The notes beneath the pieces are model-generated. The model was not told the origin of the DNA. It saw only the letters and a program-made list of their open reading frames with translations, and ran no database searches. The translations under genes were made by a program, and so were the position numbers. From Frankia sp. (GTDB taxonomy: Bacteria; Actinomycetota; Actinomycetes; Frankiales; Frankiaceae), in assembly GCA_019689615.1 (NCBI GenBank), contig JADGHD010000211.1, forward strand, positions 1 to 7,964: a DNA stretch of 7,964 nucleotides. Reading direction: 5' to 3'. Shown piece after piece: positions 1 through 6,155 of this stretch (position 1 is the first letter of the stretch; every line of letters begins with the position of its first letter).

Positions 1-19
1 TGTTGTGTATAAGAGACAG
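1..19. other. Tn5/Nextera mosaic-end adapter remnant (sequencing artefact)
   Basis: Bases 4-19 read TGTGTATAAGAGACAG, identical to the last 16 of the 19 bases of the Tn5 mosaic end used in transposase-based library preparation; bases 1-3 differ. This is adapter left at the end of an assembled contig, not organism DNA. Its AT-rich composition is unlike everything that follows. Read in frame with the first gene it adds a false N-terminus (CIRDS), and in the next frame it gives YKRQ, so no start codon here should be believed. Confidence 0.95.
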
Positions 20-494
20 CGCGGCGGGGGTCGCGCTGCTGGGGCGGGCGGCGGACGAGGTGCGGCGGTCGCTGCTGGCGCTGGGCAGCGGGCCGGAGGT
101 GTTCGGGCTGATCCACGCGGACATGCGGCTGGCGAACCTGCTGGTCACCGAGGAGCAGGCGGCGGGCGGCGGGATCACCGTGATCGACTTCGATGACTGC
201 GGGTTCGGCTGGTCCCTGTTCGATCTTGCCGCCGCGTTGTCGTTCATCGAGCACCACCCGGCGCTGTTGGAGCTGGTGGACGCCTGGCTGGGCGCCTACC
301 GGCGGCACGTGCCGCCTGGCCCGGCGGAGGAGGCGGCGGTGGGGTCGTTCATCCTGCTGCGGCGGCTGCAGCTGACCGCGTGGCTGGGCACCCACCCGCA
401 CTCGGACGCGGTCGACGACGTGGCGGCGTTCGCCAGGGACACCCTCGGGCTCGCCGAACGCTACCTGTCCGGCACGCTGCTGCCGCGTCCCTGA
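20..494 (+). CDS. APH-family phosphotransferase, C-terminal part (5' truncated)
   Basis: This is the C-terminal lobe of a small-molecule kinase of the aminoglycoside phosphotransferase / homoserine-kinase-like fold, about 157 residues. The catalytic-loop motif HADMRLAN is encoded at 114-137, with the presumed catalytic Asp at 120-122 and the Mg-ligand Asn at 135-137. The metal-binding motif IDFDD, counterpart of the protein-kinase DFG, starts near 183. It is followed by CGFGWSLFDLA, which is typical of the subgroup that writes IDFDDxGFGW. After this come helices with a basic, aromatic C-terminus as in the family. The N-terminal ATP-binding lobe (roughly 150 residues in relatives) is missing because the contig ends here; the apparent upstream codons are adapter. 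The reading frame ends at TGA 492-494, only 19 nt from the convergent neighbour's stop. The family covers antibiotic, choline, fructosamine and homoserine kinases; the substrate cannot be told from this fragment, and resistance should not be inferred. Confidence 0.85.
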
Positions 495-517
495 CCGACG
501 CGGCGACCCGGGGTCAG
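491..517. terminator. Possible bidirectional terminator between convergent genes
   Basis: CTGACC at 491-496 is exactly complementary to GGTCAG at 512-517 and could form a 6-bp stem around a 15-nt loop, within which GACC/GGTC offers a competing 4-bp stem. Both arms contain the TGA stop codons of the two converging genes, so part of the symmetry is forced by the stops. There is no T-tract on either strand, which is common in GC-rich actinomycetes. The evidence is weak. Confidence 0.25.
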
Positions 518-1038
518 GCGGCGGCCAGGGCGGCGCGGACGGCCCTGGCGCGGCGAAGGCCGGCGGCCAGGTCGGTGACGGTGGAGGCGAGGGCGACGAG
601 GTCGCCGACGAGTGCGGCGGCGTGCAGGAACGGCTGGCCGGAGACGGGGAGCACGCCGCGCAGGCGGAGCTGGTCGACGGCCGCGCCGGTGGTGGCGGAG
701 TCGCCGTCGGGGGCGTCGGGGAACGGGCGGCCGAACGCGACCGCGTGCCGCTCGCCGCCGGGCAGGCGCAGGTGGGCGATGATCCGGCCGGTCCACCAGG
801 GCCAGCTGATCGTGGTGTTGCGCCGGGGCGCGTGGAAGACCTCGCCGCGCGGGCCGGCGAACGCCAGCGTGTCGGGGGACAGGGCGAACACACCGTACTG
901 GTAGGCGGCACCGCGGCCGCTGACCCACGCCTTCGCCGGGCCGTGCCAGCCGGGAAACAGCCGGACCTCGCCGTCGCCGGTTGTTACCGCGACGCTTTCC
1001 CGCGCCATGAGACCTGATTGCGCGGTCGCTGTGATCAT
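514..1038 (-). CDS. Hypothetical protein, possible PH-like beta domain
   Basis: I do not recognise this 174-residue protein. The start is set by ATG at 1038-1036 with GGAGGA (1049-1044) five bases upstream, a near-ideal ribosome binding site; the frame is open further upstream but without such a site. A second in-frame ATG (residue 11, at 1008) is possible. Residues about 23-107 alternate short hydrophobic and polar stretches (AYQYGVFALSPDTLAFAG, then TTISWPWWTGRIIAHLRL, then HAVAFGRPF), the pattern of a beta-barrel such as bacterial PH or GRAM-like domains. Aromatic residues cluster at W79, W81 and W82. Residues about 138-174 are Ala/Leu/Arg rich and probably helical. There is no signal peptide and no clear membrane segment. 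The gene is convergent with the kinase fragment and divergent from the phosphofructokinase, so it is probably transcribed alone. The PH-like suggestion is an inference from strand pattern only. Confidence 0.7.
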   Translation of the reverse strand: MITATAQSGLMARESVAVTTGDGEVRLFPGWHGPAKAWVSGRGAAYQYGVFALSPDTLAFAGPRGEVFHAPRRNTTISWPWWTGRIIAHLRLPGGERHAVAFGRPFPDAPDGDSATTGAAVDQLRLRGVLPVSGQPFLHAAALVGDLVALASTVTDLAAGLRRARAVRAALAAA

Positions 1039-1516
1039 CGCTGTCCTCCCCCCGGCCGAACGGTTGCCCCGAACGGTCGACGAAAATTGCGTCCTCCGGG
1101 CCCTGCAGCGCCGCGGTGAAGTGCGCGGCGTCGATTGACGGTACCGGCCGGAGGGGTCGCGGACAGCCACCAACAGCTGTCGGGCCAGGGACAGTGGGTA
1201 CGCGTCCGATGCCGCGTCGCGTCGATTTCCCGCACGAATGCGCCAGTGCCGCCGCGGCCCTGGCGGGCGCGGTCGGAAATGTGACAGGACGTTGGCGGAC
1301 CGATGTGTCGGCGGCGTCACGACGACGCTCAATCGCGGTTACCGGCCGTATGCGTGATGCTGCGTTACGCACTCGTTACGTGGGGCCGGTAGTGTCGACC
1401 TCCGCGGGCCGCACCCGCCCCGGTGCGCGGGGGACCGGGGCGTCATCCACGGGCGGTACGCTCGGCGGTAGCCGTGGAACCGCTGGAGTCGTGGTTAGGA
1501 GAGGGTCGGGGCAACG
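1039..1516. other. 478-nt divergent intergenic region
   Basis: No convincing intact gene lies here. The minus-strand half near 1041-1245 contains stretches that look like protein in shifting frames: SDAYPLSLARQLLVAV in one frame, then SIDAAHFTAALQGPEDAIFV in another. This suggests either a decayed coding segment or chance open frames in GC-rich DNA. The half next to the phosphofructokinase has two copies of CGTTACG (1363-1369 and 1374-1380), a TANNNT-type hexamer TAGTGT at 1390-1395, a 5-bp hairpin CCCCG/CGGGG at 1418-1432, and two copies of GGCGGTA (1452-1458 and 1464-1470). Promoters for both flanking genes must lie within it, but none can be assigned with confidence. Confidence 0.5.
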
Positions 1517-2863
1517 GTGGGTGAACCACTGACCGTCGATCAGGCAGCGCTGGCGGTACGGAGCCTTGGCCCCTGCCGGATCACGTCGCCGTTGCTGCCG
1601 CTGCTGGGCGAGCGGCCGACGACGCAGCATTACATCGACGAGGGGGACAAGGTCCTCTTCGACGACACCATCGCGATGATCTCGTCGCGGAACGTTCCGT
1701 TCGACAAGCTGCCGAGTTTCGAGGCGGCCGGCCCGCGGCGCAAGATCTACTTCGACCCGGCGAAGACCCGGGTCGGCATCGTGACCTGCGGCGGTCTGTG
1801 CCCTGGGCTGAACAACGTCATCCGCGGGCTGGTGACCGAGCTGACCACGCATTACGGCGTCACCCGCATCTTCGGGTTCCGTAATGGTTACCAGGGTTTC
1901 ATCGCGCGTTACGGGCACGACGTCGTCGACCTGACGCCGGAGACGGTGGCGACGATCGGCGAGGACGGCGGCACGATCCTCGGCACCTCCCGGGGCCGGC
2001 AGGACCCGGAGGAGATCGTCGACTGCCTGTCCCGGATGAACATCAACATCCTGTTCGTGATCGGCGGCGACGGCACGCTGCGTGGGGCCGGTGACATCGC
2101 CCGGGTGGCCACGGAGCGCGGCGAGAAGATCGCCGTGGTCGGGATCCCGAAGACCATCGACAACGACATCCCGTTCATCGACCAGAGCTTCGGGTTCCAG
2201 ACCGCGTTCGCGAAGGCGTCCGAGTCGATCGCCGCCGCGCACGCCGAGGCGACCTCGGCCCCCGGCGGGCTCGGCCTCGTCCGGCTGATGGGCCGGCACT
2301 CCGGGTTCATCGCCTGCTACGCGTCGCTCGCGAAGTCCGACGCCGACGTGGTGCTGATCCCCGAGATCCCCTTCACGCTCGAGGGCGAGGGCGGCCTGCT
2401 GGCCTACCTGCGCCGGCGGATCGAGGAGAACGGGCACGCGGTGGTCGTCGTCGCCGAGGGGGCCGGGCAGGACCTCCTCGCGGTCGAGGCCGCAGAACCG
2501 GCCGGGACGGACGCGTCCGGCAACGCGAAGCTGCACGACATCGGGGCGTTCCTGAGCCGGCGGTTCACCGAGTACTTCGCCGAGCAGAAGATCGAGATGA
2601 ACCTCAAGTACATCGACCCCAGCTACGTGATCCGCAGCGTGCCGGCCAATCCGTACGACAGCGTGTACTGCATCCGGCTGGCGCACGCGGCCGTGCACGC
2701 GGCGATGGCCGGGCGGACCGAGATGGTCGTGGGCCGGTGGCGGCGGCGGTTCATCCACATCCCGATCCCGTTGGCGATCAGCCACCGCAACCAGGTCGAC
2801 CCCTCGGGCGACCTGTGGATGTCGGTGCTGGAAGCTACCGGCCAGCCGCCGCGTTTCCAGTAA
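1517..2863 (+). CDS. ATP-dependent 6-phosphofructokinase, PFKA family (clade X type)
   Basis: This enzyme phosphorylates fructose 6-phosphate to fructose 1,6-bisphosphate in glycolysis, in the cytoplasm. The 448 residues carry the whole PFKA fold: the nucleotide loop VTCGGLCPGLNN (89-100), GGDGT (183-187), PKTIDND (211-217) with the presumed catalytic Asp215, MGRHSGF (258-264), PEIPF (282-286), AEGAGQ (313-318), and substrate-site residues around YIDPSYVIR (365-373). Gly186 in GGDG is the ATP-type residue where PPi-using enzymes have Asp. Lys212 replaces the Gly of E. coli PfkA; the Gly+Lys pair is known in the plant/trypanosome-like ATP-PFK group, usually non-allosteric, and the N-terminal extension of about 80 residues also fits that group. 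ATP use is therefore most likely but not certain. The start is GTG with AGGAGAG (1497-1503) upstream at somewhat long spacing; no other start looks better. It probably shares a transcript with the oxidoreductase 53 nt downstream. Confidence 0.93.
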   Translation: MGEPLTVDQAALAVRSLGPCRITSPLLPLLGERPTTQHYIDEGDKVLFDDTIAMISSRNVPFDKLPSFEAAGPRRKIYFDPAKTRVGIVTCGGLCPGLNNVIRGLVTELTTHYGVTRIFGFRNGYQGFIARYGHDVVDLTPETVATIGEDGGTILGTSRGRQDPEEIVDCLSRMNINILFVIGGDGTLRGAGDIARVATERGEKIAVVGIPKTIDNDIPFIDQSFGFQTAFAKASESIAAAHAEATSAPGGLGLVRLMGRHSGFIACYASLAKSDADVVLIPEIPFTLEGEGGLLAYLRRRIEENGHAVVVVAEGAGQDLLAVEAAEPAGTDASGNAKLHDIGAFLSRRFTEYFAEQKIEMNLKYIDPSYVIRSVPANPYDSVYCIRLAHAAVHAAMAGRTEMVVGRWRRRFIHIPIPLAISHRNQVDPSGDLWMSVLEATGQPPRFQ

Positions 2864-2916
2864 CCGCACCGTGCTCGTTGCCCCGTGACGGCCGGTGGCG
2901 ACTGCGGGAGGGACAG

Positions 2917-3579
2917 ATGCTGCAGGTCGACGTGTGGTCCGATATCGCCTGCCCGTTCTGCTATATCGGCAAGCGGTCGTTCGAGACGGCGCTCGCGACA
3001 TTCGAACACGCTGACGAGGTCGAGGTCCGCTGGCACAGCTTCGAGCTGGACCCGGACGCGCCGCCGGCCTCGGACACCGGCGTGGACGAGATGCTCGCCA
3101 GGAAGTACGGCGTGAGCCTCGAGCAGGCCAGGCAGATGAACGCCCGGGTGGCCGAGATGGGCGCGGCGGTCGGCCTGGAGTTCGACTTCGCCAGGGTGCG
3201 GCCTGGCAACACGTTCGCGGCACACCGCGTGGTCAAGTTCGCCGACACCGAGGACCTCGGGGCGGCCGCCGCCGAGGAGCTGTTCGCCGCCTACTTCACC
3301 CGCGGCGCCAACCTGTCCGATCCCGACGTGCTCGCCGACACCGTGGCCGTCCTCGGCCTGGACCGCGCGGAGTCGCGCGCGGTCGCGGCCGGCACGGCGT
3401 TCACCACGGAGGTGCGCGCCGACGAGTCGCGGGCCCGCAAGCTCGGGATCACCGGCGTGCCCTACTTCCTCGTCCAGTCGCGGTACGCGATCACCGGCGC
3501 CCAGTCGCGGGAGACCTTCGGCCGCGCCCTCGACCGGGCCTGGGAGCTGGTGACCGCCTCGGCCTCGGAGGCCTCCTAG
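2917..3579 (+). CDS. DsbA family oxidoreductase, FrnE-like
   Basis: This is a 220-residue thioredoxin-fold protein of the DsbA superfamily with an inserted helical domain, resembling the FrnE / 2-hydroxychromene-2-carboxylate isomerase-related group. VDVWSDIACPFCYIGKR at the N-terminus contains the redox motif CPFC (Cys12-Cys15). NTFAAHR (98-104) and the cis-proline loop GITGVPYFLV (Pro182) complete the signature. Length matches the family. There is no signal peptide, so it should work in the cytoplasm as a thiol-disulfide oxidoreductase or isomerase; the physiological substrate is unknown. The start is ATG with GGAGGG (2907-2912) four bases upstream; the frame stays open far upstream, but that part merely overlaps the phosphofructokinase. 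It follows that gene after 53 nt with no terminator visible, so co-transcription is likely. The last residues (SASEAS) are unstructured. The stop TAG is immediately adjacent to the stop of the convergent metallophosphoesterase. Confidence 0.92.
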   Translation: MLQVDVWSDIACPFCYIGKRSFETALATFEHADEVEVRWHSFELDPDAPPASDTGVDEMLARKYGVSLEQARQMNARVAEMGAAVGLEFDFARVRPGNTFAAHRVVKFADTEDLGAAAAEELFAAYFTRGANLSDPDVLADTVAVLGLDRAESRAVAAGTAFTTEVRADESRARKLGITGVPYFLVQSRYAITGAQSRETFGRALDRAWELVTASASEAS

Positions 3580-3583
3580 CTAG
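3561..3583. terminator. Short inverted repeats at abutting convergent stops
   Basis: GGCCT (3561-3565) pairs with AGGCC (3569-3573) around a 3-nt loop. Directly after it is the perfect 8-bp palindrome CTAGCTAG (3576-3583), made by the TAG stops of the two converging genes. There is no T-tract. This could limit read-through between convergent genes, but the stem is short and lies inside coding sequence, so the call is tentative. Confidence 0.2.
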
Positions 3584-4434
3584 GGCCTGCCGCCGTGCTG
3601 GGCGGCCAGCAGCTCCGGGGGGACCTCGAAGAGCGTGTCGCCCGGCCGCAGCGGCACCGGGGTGGCCACCGCCTGGTCCGGGTAGACGTCGACCCTGGTG
3701 AACGCACCGGCCGGGTACCCGGCGAACCCATGATCGTAGCCGAGCGTGCGGGACAGGTACGAGACCGCGCCGGTGACCCACACCGGGATGCCGGCGAGCG
3801 CGCCCCCGGACGGGTGGTGCGCATGCCCGCAGAGGATCATCCGAACGTCGCTGCCGGCGATGACCTTGGCGAGGCGTTCCGGCTCGGCCAGCCGCAGCCC
3901 GCTCATGAGCTGGATCGGTGACGGCAGCGGCGGGTGGTGCATGGTCAGCACGGTGCCGGCCGGCGCCGGGGTCGCCAGCTCCGCCGCCAGCCAGGCCAGC
4001 TGCTCCTCGGTGAGCAGCCCGGTCCCGTGCCCCGGCTCGCTGGAGTCGAGCACGACGATCCGCAGGCCGGAGCACCAGTAGACGTAGTCCAGCGGCTCGG
4101 TGCTCGGCTCGGCGTCGAACAGTCCCTCCCGCAGCGGGCCGCGGCTGTCGTGGTTGCCCATCACGAACAGCACCGGCGCGCCCAGCCGCGGCGCGCGCTC
4201 GGCGACGAACGCCCGCAGCCGCTGGTAGGACTCCAGGTCGCCGTCCTCGGTCAGGTCGCCGGACAGCACCACGGCGGACACCGCGATCCCGGCCGCCTCG
4301 ATCTGGTCGAACGCGGCCGAGAGGTTGGCGTAGGTGTCGATGTTGCCGTGGAACAGCTGACCCTCTGGGACGATGTGCAGGTCGCTGAGCTGGATCAGCG
4401 TGTGGGTCGGCTCGGGTGCAGGCAGGAGGGCCAC
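3580..4434 (-). CDS. Calcineurin-type metallophosphoesterase, Rv0805/CpdA-like cyclic nucleotide phosphodiesterase
   Basis: This 284-residue dinuclear-metal phosphoesterase is likely to hydrolyse 3',5'-cyclic nucleotides or other phosphodiesters. The complete metal site is visible: SDLH (Asp18, His20), SGDL (Asp60), MGNHD (Asn94, His95), MHHPP (His166) and CGHAH (His204, His206). These are spaced exactly as I recall them in M. tuberculosis Rv0805 (D21, H23, D63, N97, H98, H169, H207, H209), each shifted by three. Flanking sequence also resembles it, for instance ELATPAPAGTVLTMHHPP and LRIVVLDSSEPGH. It ends about 20 residues after the conserved beta strand, so the long C-terminal tail of Rv0805 is absent. 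The start is GTG at 4434-4432, two bases after the stop of the upstream phosphatase, which implies translational coupling. No signal peptide is seen. In vitro activity of this family on cAMP is often weak, so the true substrate is uncertain. Confidence 0.92.
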   Translation of the reverse strand: MALLPAPEPTHTLIQLSDLHIVPEGQLFHGNIDTYANLSAAFDQIEAAGIAVSAVVLSGDLTEDGDLESYQRLRAFVAERAPRLGAPVLFVMGNHDSRGPLREGLFDAEPSTEPLDYVYWCSGLRIVVLDSSEPGHGTGLLTEEQLAWLAAELATPAPAGTVLTMHHPPLPSPIQLMSGLRLAEPERLAKVIAGSDVRMILCGHAHHPSGGALAGIPVWVTGAVSYLSRTLGYDHGFAGYPAGAFTRVDVYPDQAVATPVPLRPGDTLFEVPPELLAAQHGGRP

Positions 4435-4436
4435 GC

Positions 4437-5411
4437 TCAGGCCCCCGCGGCCTGGTCGGCGGCGTCGCTGACCGGCTCCGCGCCGTCCACCAGCAGTGCG
4501 GCGGTGAGCTGGTCCAGCTCGGCCGCGGTGGCGCCGTGGGCGAGCAGGTAGCCGCGGGCGCCGCCGTGGCCGTCCCGGACGCGGGCCAGCGACCGCAGGA
4601 TCAGCTCCGGAGGGCAGTCCATCAGGTGCGCGGGCATGAGGTTCTCGTCCTCATCGGCGGAGCCAGCCGCGCTGCCGGCGACCACGGCGCCCAGCCGGCG
4701 GATCGCCGCGACCGCCTCGTCGTGCAGCAGGTCCGCGGTGCGGGCGTAGTCCTGGGCGATCACCTCGTCCGGCACGCCGAGCAGGTCGAGCACGAGCATG
4801 ATGACCAGCCCGGTGCGGTCCTTGCCGGCGCTGCAGTGCACGATCGCCGGCAGCGCGCCGGGCGCGGCGAGCGCCCGCACCGCGGCGGCGAGCCCCTCGC
4901 CGCGCTGGTCGAGCAGGAAGTCGTAGATGTCGGCCAGCTCGCGGCCGGCGCCGCTGGCCAGCGCCGTCCGCGCGCCGTCGAGCGCGGCGGCGCCCGAACC
5001 CGGCTCGCGCCCGTCGGAGGCCGCCGGGGCGGCCGGATTGGCCGGGCTGGCCGGCGGCGCGGCGGGCCTCGCCGGTGCCGCGGGCTTCGCCGGCGCGAGG
5101 AGGGGAGCGGCGCTGTAGACCGGCAGCCGCACGGTGTTCACCGGCAGGCTGCCAAGCGCGTTCGGTTCGCGTTCGGTCTCCGGCTCCTCCCTCAGGTCGA
5201 TCACCGTGCGCAGCGGCAGCTGGGCGAGCGCCGCGCGGGCCTCGTCGCCGAGGCCGTGCAGCGCGGCGGAGCGCAGCAGCGTCCGGCGGCGCACCCGGCG
5301 GCCGCCGGCGGCCGGGTAGCCGCCCACGTCACGCAGGTTGAGCGCGCCCGGCAGGTCGAGGACGCGGTCGTCGGAGTCGGCGTCAGTGGGGTGTCGGAGA
5401 TCGAGCGTCAT
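4437..5411 (-). CDS. Protein tyrosine/serine phosphatase, MptpB-like
   Basis: This 324-residue phosphatase belongs to the bacterial Tyr/Ser phosphatase family that includes mycobacterial PtpB. The P-loop VHCSAGKDRTG (191-201) holds the nucleophile Cys193 and phosphate-binding Arg199. The N-terminal NLRDVGGYP (25-33) and VIDLREEPE (70-78) are hallmarks of the family. The Asp in GKDRTG is typical of MptpB-like enzymes, some of which also act on phosphoinositides. Residues about 105-133 are a Pro/Ala linker, absent from the core family and probably disordered. There is no signal peptide, so location is presumably cytoplasmic, although MptpB itself is secreted without a classical signal. The start is ATG at 5411-5409 with GAAGGA only two bases upstream, closer than usual. 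The gene is first in a two-gene unit with the metallophosphoesterase. Substrate is unknown; protein phosphotyrosine, phosphoserine or lipid phosphate are all possible. Confidence 0.9.
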   Translation of the reverse strand: MTLDLRHPTDADSDDRVLDLPGALNLRDVGGYPAAGGRRVRRRTLLRSAALHGLGDEARAALAQLPLRTVIDLREEPETEREPNALGSLPVNTVRLPVYSAAPLLAPAKPAAPARPAAPPASPANPAAPAASDGREPGSGAAALDGARTALASGAGRELADIYDFLLDQRGEGLAAAVRALAAPGALPAIVHCSAGKDRTGLVIMLVLDLLGVPDEVIAQDYARTADLLHDEAVAAIRRLGAVVAGSAAGSADEDENLMPAHLMDCPPELILRSLARVRDGHGGARGYLLAHGATAAELDQLTAALLVDGAEPVSDAADQAAGA

Positions 5412-5545
5412 CGTCCTTCGCGTTCCTGGGCGGCGGCGGAGCGGCCCGCCCGCCGCCGCGGCCGCCGCGGTGGCCTGGGCGAGGTGGGCGGATGCCTGCT
5501 CCCAGCTTCCGCCATTCCACCGCTCAGGCGCCCGCGACGACCGTC

Positions 5546-5560
5546 CCCCGGGGCCCGGGG
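5546..5560 (-). terminator. GC hairpin downstream of the exported-protein gene
   Basis: CCCCG (5546-5550) and CGGGG (5556-5560) can form a 5-bp all-GC stem with a 5-nt loop, 29 nt beyond the stop of the exported-protein gene and before the phosphatase start. No T-tract follows. It may end the exported-protein transcript or reduce read-through into the phosphatase operon. The rest of 5412-5588 is GC-rich low-complexity sequence with no visible gene. Confidence 0.25.
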
Positions 5561-5588
5561 TCAGGAACGCGACAACTGCTGGTCAGTC

Positions 5589-6155
5589 CTAGGTCGGCAC
5601 GGCGTTACCACTGGGGTCGAACAGATACCAGCAGACAGTGACCCATTCCGGAGAGTCCGAGGTGCCGAGCCGGTACCAGCCGGGCGGCAGGAAGGTCCCC
5701 CACGGGGCGGCGGCGGTGTCCTCGACCGCGCTCGGGATGTGGTCGGGGATCTGGAAGGGGACGGCGCCCAGGTCGCACCCGGTCCAGTTCATCTTCACCA
5801 GCGGGTGCCGCCAGTCCGGCGACGCCAGGCAGCCGACGATGGTGGTGGGCGGCCAGTAGCCGCCGACCGCGGCGTAGAACCCGCCGCCGGTGAGCCGCAG
5901 CGCCCGCTGCGGCCCGTCCTCACCGGGTAGCAGCGGCGCCGGGAAGTCGGCTCGGGCGCCGTCGGCACACTCGCGGGTCGGGAACCCGCCAGCGCTGGCT
6001 GGGCTCGCCGGCCCGAGTACGGCCAACCCAGCCGTCGCGACCACCGTGCTCGCGGCCACGGCGGCCAGCCGCCGCGGCGGGGCCCCGGGACCGCTGGCAG
6101 CGCGGGCGGTTCGATGCCGCCGCGACCAGCAGAAAGAGCGTCCCGTGCCGTGCAT
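5589..6155 (-). CDS. Small exported protein of unknown function
   Basis: I do not recognise the family. The 188-residue product starts with a long basic n-region (RR at 12-13 and 28-29), then a hydrophobic core at 30-48 (LAAVAASTVVATAGLAVLG), then a good signal peptidase I site after SPASA (cleavage about 55/56). There is no lipobox Cys. The predicted mature part of about 133 residues has four Cys (63, 109, 127, 175), enough for two disulfides, and seven Trp, with motifs such as GGYWPP, KMNWTGCDLG, LPPGWYRLG and VCWYLFDPSG. This composition suggests a compact beta-rich extracellular domain. The ATG at 6155-6153 is the preferred start; a GTG at 6176-6174 would add seven residues. Start choice is complicated because complementary arms flank the ATG. 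Divergent from proline dehydrogenase, it is likely transcribed alone. Much longer upstream extension of this frame only mirrors the proline dehydrogenase gene. Confidence 0.8.
   Translation of the reverse strand: MHGTGRSFCWSRRHRTARAASGPGAPPRRLAAVAASTVVATAGLAVLGPASPASAGGFPTRECADGARADFPAPLLPGEDGPQRALRLTGGGFYAAVGGYWPPTTIVGCLASPDWRHPLVKMNWTGCDLGAVPFQIPDHIPSAVEDTAAAPWGTFLPPGWYRLGTSDSPEWVTVCWYLFDPSGNAVPT

Noticed and set aside
1..19. A Tn5 transposon end or natural mobile element
   Set aside because: The match is to the engineered mosaic end used in library preparation, lies at the extreme contig edge, and no transposase or target duplication accompanies it.
20..494. An antibiotic resistance gene
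   Set aside because: The APH fold is shared by many metabolic kinases; the IDFDD-CGFGW variant and the absence of the N-terminal half do not support a resistance call.
461..1372. A 303-aa minus-strand protein overlapping the hypothetical gene
   Set aside because: From about 1030 downward it becomes Arg/Pro-rich and is out of frame with the protein that has a proper ribosome binding site at 1044-1049; only its middle part looks coding-like and is reported as a possible remnant.
1116..1532. A 138-aa plus-strand protein upstream of phosphofructokinase
   Set aside because: Arg/Gly/Thr-rich, no ribosome binding site or domain pattern, and it overlaps the phosphofructokinase start in another frame.
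1376..3223. A 615-aa minus-strand frame
   Set aside because: It is antisense to phosphofructokinase and the oxidoreductase, both of which have full family motifs; its own sequence is Arg/Asp/Val-biased as expected of a shadow.
4416..5930. A 504-aa plus-strand frame
   Set aside because: Low-complexity Arg/Gly/Ala composition and antisense to the phosphatase gene, which has complete catalytic motifs.
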